64,000 nucleotides of DNA from Ascarosepion bandense (Eukaryota > Mollusca > Cephalopoda > Sepiida > Sepiidae): contig JBBBDQ010001156.1 in assembly GCA_037127315.1 (NCBI GenBank), positions 182,501-246,500 on the forward strand, in the 5' to 3' direction. Each line of letters opens with the position of its first letter. The first letter of the stretch is position 1. A model generated the notes under the pieces. The model had not been told where the DNA came from and made no database searches. It was given only the letters and a program-made list of their open reading frames with translations. Both the position numbers and the translations under genes were made by a program. This document shows positions 10,438 through 20,370 of the stretch, one piece after another.

Positions 10438-10488
10438 GACAATTTACGCATCGCACCTTGTAGATTTGCTATATATATATATATATAT
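10438..10488 (-). repeat. Mariner-type terminal repeat joined to (AT)n
   Basis: CGACAATTTACGCATCGCACC at 10438-10458, which on the minus strand is GGTGCGATGCGTAAATTGTCG. The same 20-21-bp core occurs at 15556, 16386, 27669 and 60577, next to AT- or TA-rich simple sequence each time. Confidence 0.6.
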
Positions 10489-10493
10489 TTATA

Positions 10494-10881
10494 CTACAGG
10501 CCATAATTATTAGGTCACCCTAGTTTTTTTTAAAGAAATGATATATTTCATACTATTTTTAGTATTTATTGCCAAGTTGATAATTCTAAATGAGAATAGA
10601 ATGGTTCTTTTGTTATTATTACTTTGCAAGATTTTACAAGGCAGCCAGGAAGCCTTTGCTTCGGGCAGACAATAAGAAGAAGAGACTAGCATGGGGAAGA
10701 GAGCACAAAAACTAGACACCAGAACAGTCCATTTGATGCACGTGTTACTGTGAAGTATTAATAAAAGAACTATTTCATTTTCATTTAGAATTATCCACTT
10801 GGCAATAAATACTAAAAATAGTATGAAATACATAATTGTTTTTTTAAAAAGTGGGGTGGCCTAATAATTATGGCCTGTAGT
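10494..10881 (+). mobile_element. Non-autonomous Tc1-type element (MITE)
   Basis: The ends are CTACAGGCCATAATTATTAG and its inverse, with terminal inverted repeats of about 130 bp. The short interior codes for ARKPLLRADNKKKRLAWGRE, then HKN, a stop and TPEQ. This is the segment before the first catalytic Asp in Tc1 transposases (KPLL...K.RL.FA..H..W). The stop falls where Trp is usual. Everything else in the transposase is deleted, so this is a direct deletion derivative moved in trans. Confidence 0.85.
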
Positions 10882-11815
10882 GTTGATACGTTTTTTGGAC
10901 ACCAACGTGACTAGAAAGAGAAGACTGAGCAGCTCCTATCTATATCTGGTATAGTTTCTCTATTCTCGGCCTGATATGGCCCTTGTAAAGGAACTGGACA
11001 GTAGTACTGGAGCAGTGCAGGGAATCTACCCAGTCTCTTCAGTGATGCCTCGTATGAACGAGTTCCACTTAAACATATTTAACTTCACTTAATATATGCC
11101 AAGCCGCGAGAGACATTCAAAGTAGAGTTTCTAGTAAAATGTAATGATGAAGGAAATGTTATAATATAAATGAAAGAAAAAGTAGTGGGAAATATATATT
11201 ATTGGTATAAGGTTAACCTTTGACATGACGAGATCATGATTGTAAAGTTCAGCGATTAAAAAATAGATGATTCCCAAATTAGTTTTGACAAAAAAGCTCG
11301 CTTAGTGAAGCATTCTTGTTACATTTTCAAAGAAACTCGGGGAAAATGAGAGCGAGTCGCTTTCGTGGATATTCTATGGCGTTTCTTTACTGCAAAGTTC
11401 TGAACTGGGGGAACTATACAACAGAGACATTTGGTTCTTATTAATTTTTTATGGGTTATTTTCTTTTTAAATTTATATACACTGGGTAAGACGCGAGAGA
11501 TTACGTGATGCAGGCGTTCGACTACTACTAAAATCCGTGTCAATACCTCAGCATCAACTGGTTCCACAGTAAAGGATTACATCATTAATGTGACCATATC
11601 TATGTACGGAAGCGCGTAGTAGCATCGGGGAAATCGACGAACTGTGGTCAGTTAAACCTGCTTATATTCACTTGGCGTTAATGCCCCCGAGAAAAAGCAT
11701 GATTCGACAATTCTTTGCTCAATTCTATTGCACTGTTTCATCGCTAGATATTTGAACGAAAAAAAAATCCATGCTGTAATGGTTGATGAAGAAGAGTTTG
11801 ATATTTGGGTTAAGC
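10882..11815. other. Unassigned DNA
   Basis: No recognisable repeat or coding region. Frames at 11319-11567 and 11652-11918 have no motif that I know; the latter overlaps the SINE palindrome. Confidence 0.5.
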
Positions 11816-11926
11816 AAGGGTATTTGCGCGTAAGTGAATACAATGGATTCAACTGGAATTCGAACCGGGGAGCAGAGTTCGAATTCCAGTTGAATCCATT
11901 GTATTCACTGACGCGCAAATACCCTT
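11816..11926. repeat. 50-bp-arm palindrome made of two SINE-A pieces
   Basis: The left arm 11816-11865 and right arm 11877-11926 are inverse copies with a single mismatch, separated by 11 bp. Both arms are the SINE segment from the B box (GTTCGAATTCCAG) through the AAATACCCTT block. Confidence 0.95.
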
Positions 11927-12127
11927 GGGAAAGGTATTAATCCGTCTCTTCCTTCCAGTTATGGGTTAAATAGCAGGACAGATTGTGTTCTATAGCCTTG
12001 GTCGGCAACCAGTCTACTGCAGAAAGCAATGGCAAACTACTGCGGGATAATCTTCTGCCCAGTCAGTCATGTCTCTTTCGAGACATGATCGCCCAAGCGT
12101 GTATCATGTATGGCACTTAACTGACTG
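11866..12127 (+). mobile_element. SINE-A copy, head replaced by palindrome
   Basis: Runs from the B box through GGTATTAATCCGTCTC, TTATGGGTTAAATAG, CTGCGGGATAATC and a perfect CATGTCTC-TTTC-GAGACATG hairpin to GTATGGCACTTAACTGACTG. The tRNA-like A box is absent because the head-to-head duplication starts just upstream of the B box. Confidence 0.9.
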
Positions 12128-13358
12128 TCAAGAATGTAATAATCAGGACAGTCAATGTACTGCAGATAGTAATATGATTTTTACGTACTATCTGAATACT
12201 CGTCCTATGGACATAGAAAAGTAATTAAATATAGAATTTCTCATATCTTCCTAAAAATTATGTAAAAAGATTTTTTTCAGCAAAACATCTATTTTCTAAA
12301 GTTATTTTTCTCATAAGGCTATGTATGCTTGACTTTCCTATTCTCAATATATCTGTATAAAATCAACTATGAGATAAATATTTGAATCATTTATTAATGC
12401 ATATATTAATTACAATAAAATACAACAAACGTACTGTTTCTACATTTTTTTAATTATTCGGTACAGTATAATAAAAATTAAATTAACTGATTTATTTCGA
12501 ATTAAAAGATAATAATGTATTGTTTTACGTTTAATTATAGTAATAGAGTATGTCAGACGACAACTTTGGTTACTACGAACGCTACATCAAATTATCAACG
12601 TTGCCGACAATAGAATTATTGCGTTCTGTACAAATGCTATATTTTTAAAACACGTTTTCTTTATGACCTGTTATTAAAAATGAAAATTACATATACGTTA
12701 TCATTTTTACAAAATAATATAATAAAAAATAAACAAAGGTTCTTTGTCAGTCTTGTTCGACATACAGGGAGTAGACAAAAGTCAAGAAACACTTAGTACC
12801 ACAATAGCATAATTTGGAAAATTTTCTTAAACTGTCAAATGTTTGTTTATTGTTATGTTTGTTGATTTAATATTTTTAGTACTTGATTTTCTTTGCAAAA
12901 ATTGTAGATTATTTTACAGATATTATTTAAATAAGTGTATTAGAATCAATATTCATGACTTTTTAAGAATTGTAAATGATCAACTTCATCCTGTTGTTCA
13001 GAAACTGATTCCATAAGGAAACGACACCTTTCAGGATAATTATGAACCCATCCATACTGATAAAGTTGCAGCTGAATGGCACGAGGAACAATCTAGTGAA
13101 GTAGAACATATTATGTGGTATTTTAGGAAATACAAGTGAGGAGTCGATATATTTTACCATCTTCATTGAATAGAATTAGAGAGTGTTTTAACTGAAGAAG
13201 GGATAAAATTTCCCCTGAAAACGCTTCAAATTTTGCACGAGTCGATCATTAGTAGAATTCAAGATGTAATTATTGCTAAAGATCGTTCTACTCCATACTG
13301 AAATAAATTTCAAGGTGTTTCCATTATTTTGTTCATCTCTTTCTTTCTCCCAATCTCT
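12128..13358. other. AT-rich unassigned DNA
   Basis: Very AT-rich with no recognisable element. A minus-strand frame at 12963-13166 (67 codons) has no known motif. Confidence 0.5.
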
Positions 13359-13381
13359 CTCTCTCTATCTATTTATCTATA

Positions 13382-13442
<61 letters not shown>

Positions 13443-13449
13443 CACAGTC

Positions 13450-13492
<43 letters not shown>

Positions 13493-13502
13493 CACAGTCT
13501 CT

Positions 13503-13553
<51 letters not shown>

Positions 13554-13556
13554 GAT
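13359..13556. repeat. (TATC)n microsatellite with CTCACAGTCT interruptions
   Basis: Three pure CTAT/TATC blocks separated twice by TCTCACAGTCTCT. The repeated interruption suggests block duplication within the microsatellite. 13557-13917 has no recognisable feature. Confidence 0.95.
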
Positions 13557-13917
13557 AAATGACACTTCTTTGTTTATAGGCTACTGGCAAAATAATAGAT
13601 GTGTTCATGTTCATGTGCAAATGAATAGATGAACAATAAATAAATAGATACCAATCAAAAATTTAAATTAAATGAAAAAAATAATAAGAAAATAATAAAA
13701 TGTTTGTGGTTTGACGAGAGTCAATGTGAATTCCACAATATTTCCTTTAGCTGCAAATTAGTTGCTTCGCCTGTGTTATATACGGTTTTAAAGGATTTTA
13801 GTTGTTCTTCTTGTAGACTACTCAAACATGAATATCTACTAAAAATAAAGTTTAAAGTTATAAATCCATTGGATTAATAAAATAAGAAAATCATTACTCT
13901 CTTTAGAAAATTACTTA

Positions 13918-14621
13918 TCTAAACTTATTTATAAATGGAACTTTGTCTGTGTGTGTGTGTCCGTTAAGACGCCGAAACGGCTGAACCGACTGTTTTGAAT
14001 ATTTACACAGTTGTACTATAAGCGTCTGCGTGTGTTCTTAGCTAGATTTTGTGTCGAGGTACCCCCGATAAATATAGAAAATTGATAATCGAAAAAATCG
14101 GGTTATAGAAGGAGTGGTCCGATTTTAATCAAATTTGATACACTCATAGAAAAAGACATAAGAAACGATATTCAGAAGTTTCAAGGTTGCAGTTCTTGCA
14201 ATGGGGCAGAACATCGATAATATATATATAGAAAAGCAAGATGTTTGTGTGTGTGTCTCTTTATCTGACTGTATGTCTGTATTTTTTTCAGCCCTTTTAT
14301 CTTATTTTTTGCTTCGGGTTTGGCTCTAAGTATGTATAATTGTAGTTCTTGGTCTCAATCATGATACCATTTACTCAGAGGACTTATTTAGCCTTCAAAA
14401 TTCAGTTTACGACGAAAAAAACTTATTTGATATCGATACCAGGAAATCAAAATTTGACTTACATCCATTCATTTTTCTTTCAGTCTACGTTTTCGCTTTA
14501 ACTGCAAACAACTATTGCTTTTTAGTATTTCGTGCCAACGTCCAAAGAGCCTGTGCTCCAGGACCATGGATTAGTTTTAAAGCTTTCATTACACCCGAGC
14601 CACGCCGGGCTATACTGCTAG
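13918..14621 (+). mobile_element. Non-autonomous Helitron, complete (704 bp)
   Basis: Starts TCTAAACTTATTTATA after an A at 13917 and ends GGGCTATACTGCTAG before a T at 14622. This is the A^TC...CTAG^T pattern of Helitrons. A GC-rich CCCG...CGGG hairpin lies about 8 bp before the CTAG. A second full copy in the other orientation (27744-28358) has the same two ends, and a third 3' end is at 27560. No Rep/helicase coding is present. The interior has the CCGAAACGGCTGAACCG block shared with the other copy. Confidence 0.75.
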
Positions 14622-14664
14622 TAATTATGTATATGCTTTTCAGAAATGAATTGCGCACTTTCGG

Positions 14665-14815
14665 TGACTGGCATGTGTATGGCTTAGTGGGTCGCGACTC
14701 CATCTGAAACAAAGTCGGTCGAGTTTCGATCCCGGCTAGAAGCAAGTGGATGTGTCTAGGCATACCGATGAGCTGTGATACATCGAAACAGGCTTGTATG
14801 TGGATGGCTAATATA
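14665..14815 (+). mobile_element. Second tRNA-derived SINE family (SINE-B)
   Basis: TGGCTTAGTGG at 14690-14700 fits the pol III A box and GTTTCGATCCC at 14723-14733 the B box, 23 bp apart. The downstream block (GGCTAGAAGCAAG, GATGAGCTGTGATACA) is shared with 43868-43978. Confidence 0.65.
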
Positions 14816-15506
14816 CATACAGAAATAATGACTTGATACCACAGAAAAGGAATATGGATTTAAATAAACATAACTTTAAGTTCATTTTTTTTTAAATATC
14901 TGGGCCTAGGCTGCTTTTTGTCAACTCTTCATCATGGAGCAGTCGTTGGCAACTTGAATTATATCATAATAATAAAGAAATATGGAGATAGTACTGTAAC
15001 ACGCTTAAAAATATGAATTTTGTATATACGTAAATTTAAGAAAAACTAGATAAATAAATTTACGATTAATATAAGTAAATAATGAAAAAATGATCCAGTG
15101 GAGCATAAAAAGAAAAAAATAAAGCTCATATATCTTCGAATAAATGCAAGGATCTTATAAAATTCTCCTTTTGCTTGCACAGTACAGGCTGAGATAATCT
15201 TAAACATAAAGCTTCTAAAATTTATAAACAGAGTTTTGATCTGCCTGTATGCAAAATGGAAACTGAGTCAGTCGACAAATGAGACGAGCATGACTCAGTA
15301 TCTGTTGTCCAATTGAAGACTCGTGCACTGATTGTGACCCACGCGTATGATCACATAAATTTAATGTAATATACCTAAGGATAGTTGGCTTATTTTCGAC
15401 TCCAGCCTAAGAATCGTTCGTCCCATGTATTCAGCTTCACACTGACATTTGAATTTATAAATAAGTAAACTTTTATTAAGATTGAGTATACTAACTTTAG
15501 AAAATG

Positions 15507-15510
<4 letters not shown>
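14816..15510. other. AT-rich unassigned DNA
   Basis: No recognisable element. A T-run at 14885 and scattered poly(A) stretches only. Confidence 0.5.
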
Positions 15511-15558
<48 letters not shown>

Positions 15559-15576
15559 GCGATGAGTAAATTATCG
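15511..15576 (+). repeat. (AT)n joined to mariner-type terminal repeat
   Basis: (AT)n at 15511-15554 runs straight into GGTGCGATGAGTAAATTATC (15556-15575). The next 10 bp, GTCATTTT, also match the end at 60577. Confidence 0.6.
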
Positions 15577-15699
15577 TCATTTTGGTTTATAAGGGACTCA
15601 GGCACATTCATCATGTGCTTTTAGGAGGCAGTGCTGATTTAGGTGGCTACTGAAAGAGCCTATGTCTGTCAATAGAACTTTGTACAAAGACACACAGAA

Positions 15700-16002
15700 T
15701 GTGCGTTGTGGTATGGTGGATATCGATTTAGAACGACAAATCGCGGTGCCGAGTTCAAATTTCAGTTGAATTATTTGCATTCACTTACGCACAAATACCC
15801 TTAGGAAAAGTATTAATTCGTCTTTTCCCTCCAGTTACGGGTTAAATAATGAGACAGATTGGGTTCTATAGCCTTGACAGTTAACTACATACCGCAGAAA
15901 ACAATGACAACCTACTGCGGGATAATCTTCCACCCAGTCAGTCATGTCTCGATAGAGACATGATCTCCCAAAGGGTGTATTACGTATGGCACTTAACTGA
16001 CC
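15700..16002 (+). mobile_element. SINE-A, full-length copy
   Basis: Complete about 300-bp monomer. Head GTGCGTTGTGGTATGGTGG (A-box region), ACGACAAATCG, B-box region GAGTTCAAATTTC, body with AAATACCC, GGGTTAAATAATG and GGTTCTATAGCC, a GTCTCGATAGAGAC hairpin, and tail GTATGGCACTTAACTGAC. 16003-16385 holds no recognisable element except a poly(A) stretch at 16161. Confidence 0.9.
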
Positions 16003-16385
16003 ATAGCACACAAGCAGGAGAATCCAGTCATGGCTGTCAGATAATTTCTGCGACATCACCCCTTACAATTGACCACATAACTTCCGAGACTGCAACCCTA
16101 CCGATTACTATGTGTGGGGTGCAGCTTGAACCAGAGAGCAACAAAACTGCTTGTTAGATAAAAAAAAAATAAAAAAAAACTGAAAGCAAGTATCATGACA
16201 GCATTTACCAAGTTAAACCATGAGACCACCCAGAAGAGATGTAGAATATTTCGTCTGGAGTTTGTGGTTCAAGCCAAGGGTGATTTTATTGAATGAATTT
16301 ACTTTTTAGTAATTCAAGAACTTTTTGTTTAATATTGGTAAATATATCTGTTAGAATGAGATGTTAGTGTATTTTAAAGTAAATT

Positions 16386-16450
16386 GCAATTTACCCATCG
16401 CACCTAATATACATACATACATATATACATACATACATACATACATACAT
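16386..16450 (-). repeat. Mariner-type terminal repeat joined to (CATA)n
   Basis: GCAATTTACCCATCGCACC at 16386-16404 is the terminal core, followed by a CATA/TATA simple repeat to 16450. Confidence 0.55.
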
Positions 16451-16563
16451 AATAAAGAGTGTAAACTAATAGATATATATTCCAAGGTTTTCTAATTTTT
16501 ACTTTTTATAAAGATGTAGACATTTTATACCAAACAATCGGTTCTCATTCACAACATTGAACA

Positions 16564-18080
16564 GTGGATAAAGACAAATTCGACATTATTATAGGATCAT
16601 TAGATTCTGCAGAATCATCAGATCTCGTAGATCTATTTATATTGTACAATCTAACTGCCCATAGTGATGTTTATAGGGCTGAGATAGAATTATACAGAGA
16701 CGATGATCGAATGATAGTCAATAATTCTACAAACTCTAAAGTAGATAGAATCGTTACATTAATATATAGAGAAACGAAAAATCTCAATCTTAAGGTAATA
16801 AAAGAAATTAAACCTAGAAAATGTTGACTTCCTAAAAGTTACTCCTGATTTATTTAGCGACGCATACTCACCCTACGTAAAAAAAAAGCTAACCCTGAAA
16901 TCACCCATTAAACATATATCCTACTCTGTGGAACATAGTGTTGGGGCGCTCTCCAACTTTGTCTACAGTAATGGACTGTTCTAAGCACTACATAAAGTAG
17001 TAGTGATGATATCTCGGGGAAGACCTCGGAAGTCAGCCGAGTGAACAAGTCAGTCGGGTATTTCCGGTATTGGACCGGAAGTGTTCTAATGGTCAGACTC
17101 TTACATCTCACGTCATTACGTTCTACTTAACCCTTGTTCTGTATTTTACTAACGACCTTTTTTTGTAAATACTTCTCTTCCTGGTAATACACCTATTTTA
17201 TACAATTACGTTGTTTGTATTGATTTCACAATAATTCTTACATGCAACATAACACATAGAATAAGCAACAACACCTCAACTGAAGACGTCTTTTATAAAC
17301 ACATTCAATATTATAATACCGTCCTAAAAACAGCGTCTATAAATCCACTGCCATTAAATATAATAAGCAGAAATTAATTATACCAAACATAATCGAAAAA
17401 GAAAAAATAACTTGGTACATACCAACATTTAACTAACTGGTTAGTAATAACTAAGGCGATAAATTCCTTAACTTAGTTCAGAAACTAATTAATAACAATT
17501 AATAACACTCTTACCAATTTAAAAAATAAGAATACACTGAAAATTAGTTACAACTTCACCGATAACCTAGAAACGATAATAAAAAACACAAAAATAAAAT
17601 CCCAAAATAATATAACAAGATTCGCAATCAAAACTATCCTATTATATATAATGACAGTAATAGTAATACTAATCATCACCCAAACGAATGTCTTCTGCAA
17701 CGTAGATATCTAACAAACTCCATAGTATACCAAGCTACTATTTCTAACAGAGAAAATCCAACTATTATCAGGCATTACATTGGAAGTACAATAAACACTT
17801 TCAAGTCGAGATTGTATAAGTATAAGCTATCCATTAATAATAAAACCTATTGTAATTCAACTTCACTTTCTACATATTATTGGCAATTAAAAGATGCAAA
17901 TAAAACATCCACAGTAAAATAGAAGATATTTAAAAAAGTAGAGCATATAAATCGTTACATGAAAAATGTTTTCTTTGCTTAAAAGAAAGTACTCAAATAA
18001 CTAAATCCTCGAAAACTAATTTATTAAAACAACGTAATGAAATAACTACTTATTGCCACCACATGATTATTCAAACACTT
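16564..18080 (+). pseudogene. Penelope-like element (PLE 1), RT and GIY-YIG remnant
   Basis: Decayed C-terminal two thirds of a PLE protein. ELYRDDDRMIVNN carries the RT YxDD box. After a frameshift near 16815 comes VDFLKVTPDLFSDAYSPYV (the PLE VDFLDVT region). About 300 bp of unrelated GC-rich DNA interrupt it at about 16918-17230. It continues with thumb-like sequence (STEDVFYKHIQYYN, LKISYNFTDNLETIIKN), and then HYIGSTINTFKSRLYKYKL and LSTYYWQLKD, which are the GIY-YIG nuclease core. Several stops follow. The order and motifs match the open PLE 2 at 30024-31130. It cannot be functional. Confidence 0.8.
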
Positions 18081-18611
18081 AAATCTAAAATTACCTAAAG
18101 CCATTCACTATATGCTATACTATATAATCCTACCCCTGCTATTCATTATATATACACCCAGCCTAACGTCAATTAACGATGGCATTGCCGTTTACCCTTA
18201 CTTTAAATACTAGTTAACTTTTGAATCGAGTAATTAAATTAATTAGAATGATGGCCCTAACACTATTTCCTTGCATGAATTTGAATTTTTATGTTAACAA
18301 CACACATTAAGACAAACATATTATTGTTTTAAATTTTAATCTCTTAGCATTTCAAATATTATATTGGTAACATTTTTGTTGCATCGTAATTTAAACGGAT
18401 ACAACTGACACTTCCTGTTCTGTCTGCATGCTTACAATTATTTACACCGCTACGCATAAATGTCACAAAATCCGTTGCTTTACACACACAAATCTTTTAA
18501 ATTATAATAACCTCCCACTCCACCACTTTTAATTAATGTAGCAGCATCTATGCTTTTGAATTTAAAATTTCCATAACATTATGTATATGACATCGTATCT
18601 GAACAATATTT

Positions 18612-18660
18612 CAAAGTCTGATGATGGCGCGCTTGGCACCGAAACCTGTAAGCTCTAGAG
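18612..18660 (+). ncRNA. Hammerhead-like motif downstream of PLE 1
   Basis: An exact CTGATGA core at 18618-18624, one T, then a GGCGC/GCACC stem-loop with one mismatch, then GAAAC at 18641-18645. It lies about 500 bp past the GIY-YIG remnant on the same strand. The single extra base between core and stem is unlike textbook hammerheads, so the assignment is tentative. Confidence 0.4.
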
Positions 18661-18709
18661 TAGCAGTCCCATAATTTTTAGAATAATAATTACTATCTCG
18701 TTCTCGTTC

Positions 18710-18737
18710 TTTCTCTCCTCTCTCTCTCTCTCTCTCT

Positions 18738-18772
<35 letters not shown>
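18710..18772. repeat. (TC)n(AT)n microsatellite
   Basis: TC repeats at 18715-18740 run into (AT)n at 18740-18772. Confidence 0.95.
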
Positions 18773-18775
<3 letters not shown>

Positions 18776-18808
18776 AATAGTTGTTACACTGGTTCATAAA
18801 TTCATAGT

Positions 18809-19007
18809 ATCACTACACAAATTTTCGCGTTTCGAAGCTAACCTTTTTTTAGGTGCTTCTCCTCGGGTGATGAAGTTGGAAGGAAAATTATTATCTGGTG
18901 AAAAAAACATTTTTTCACCAGATAATTTTCATTCCAACCTCATCACCCGAGGAGAAGCATTCTAAAAAAAGGTTAGCTTCGAAACGCGAAAAAATTTGTG
19001 TAGTGAT
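18809..19007. repeat. Near-perfect 98-bp-arm palindrome
   Basis: Arms 18809-18906 and 18910-19007 are inverse copies with about six differences and a 3-bp centre. Each arm carries CCGAGGA, a GAAGC...GCTTC stem and GAAACGCG in its own sense strand (18947-18988 on plus), so each has a hammerhead-like layout with one core change (C for U at the second core base). It lies 160 bp beyond the PLE 1 motif and is probably a head-to-head pair of PLE terminal-repeat pieces. Confidence 0.9.
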
Positions 19008-19019
19008 AACAATTGCAAA

Positions 19020-19570
19020 TGGATGAAATCTCAAGGCCAGCCTGGTACTTTGTTTTTATTAATCAATTCACCCCAAGCAAGGCAGTTTTACCACCACTGT
19101 TGCGCAGGAGGTTACATAGGGGAAAGTGATGAGAAAGAGGAGAAGTTTATAGGGGATGTCAGGAGGAGGGTAATAGATGGATGAGAATACCGGTGTAAGG
19201 GGTTGGAGTGGTAGATAAAAGAGCTTAAAATTAAGTTAGTAAGATGGGAAATGTCTATTAACTTTCCACTTAAATTCCTGAAGATTGAAGCAAGTATATG
19301 GGAATTCCACTGGTGAAAAGTGCAAGAAAAGAAGCTATTAGAGTAGAAATTGCGGTTACATTTTATCGGTTTCACTGTAAAAGTTTAGGACCTAGTTGCT
19401 AGTCTAGTAGTTCGTGTAAATTCCTACATATGGGGCAACAGTGAGCTAAGTTCATTGGTGCAGAAGCCGTGAAAATATTTGTAGAATAGTTACAGGGAAG
19501 CCACGTAACGCTGGTGAGCGAGCGACTGCAGCTGAGCTGCTAATTCGGTATCGATAACATTACAGACTTA
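19020..19570 (-). pseudogene. CR1-like LINE, C-terminal end
   Basis: Minus strand: a decayed tail of a non-LTR retrotransposon ORF2 with the NRNFYSNSFFSCTFHQWNS box (usual form FF.RTA.LWNSLP) and an FKW-like KLIDISHL end. This family's plus-strand 3' mark is TTCACCCCAAGCAAGG. The same segment recurs at 39630, 60715, 61600 and 62276. No RT active site is left here. Confidence 0.65.
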
Positions 19571-19774
19571 CGGATTTTGTCAAGGATGTATTCAGACAGG
19601 AATTTTTTCCCGTTTGATTCCTCTTTGGATTCTAAGAAAATCATGGTAAATATAAGGGGATCGGGACCTTATGTGGCAGCAATATTCTAAGCATGGACGA
19701 ATGATAAAGTTATATTTATATAAGAAAAAAAATTTCTAGAGCGGCACTGTGAACCAACCGGAAATATCTTCTGC

Positions 19775-20370
19775 ATAGGGACAGGAAATGAGTTTAGCAG
19801 ATATGCAAAAAATAGAAAGGGTTAGAAGACAAGGATGTGCCTTGGCACCGAATCTACTCAATCTATACAGCGAGGCAATTCCGAGAGAACTAGTTCTGTC
19901 AGTATTCGTCATTCGCGGCCACTATCTGAACAATATCATATTTGCAGATGAAAGAGTGCTGATAGCAGACACGAAAAGTAAACTACAAAAGAACGTAGCA
20001 AAAGAAAGCGTAAAGAAAGGACTAAACATAAAATACAAAAAAAAAAAAGAAAAAAAGAAAAAAGAAATGGCGCTATAACAAAACACCACGACCTGCCTTA
20101 GGTCTTCCCGCAGACTTGGCAGGTAGTGTGACCATAGCAGAAATCGAAATATGATGAAAAATGACAACATAATAATAATAATAATAATAATAAAAGAAAG
20201 AAGATAGTATTGGATTGTTATGTGATGTCTGTACTTCAATATGGCAGTGAATGCTACACATTTTAATGAAAGATGAACGAGAGATTTGAAGCAACCGAAA
20301 TGTAGTTCGACAGACTGATGCTGAGGATACCGTGGACCAAACATGAGACGAACGATGATGTTTTGTAGAG
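19775..20370 (+). pseudogene. RTE-like LINE RT fragment (copy 1)
   Basis: RVRRQGCALAPNLLNLYSEA (RT motif B, normally RGVRQGC.LSP.LFN) and NNIIFADERVLIADTKSKLQ (motif C, where YADD has become FADE) are in one frame, followed by a GLNIKYKKK block. After a break come LRIPWTKHETNDDVL and RMETKRKL, leading straight into the tandem array. The active-site change FADE and several stops show that it is dead. A family-level clade call (RTE/BovB-like) is inferred from the LNN.RYADDTVLIA and GH..RKEGLENL signatures. Confidence 0.75.

Noticed and set aside
14680..14740. A genuine tRNA gene
   Set aside because: A and B boxes are present, but no cloverleaf with an acceptor stem can be drawn and a second copy (43868) is a diverged repeat, so it is a SINE head. 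The same reasoning applies to the SINE-A heads and 35180-35262.
20166..20196. (AAT)n within the LINE fragment as a regulatory site
   Set aside because: A simple trinucleotide repeat with no sign of function.
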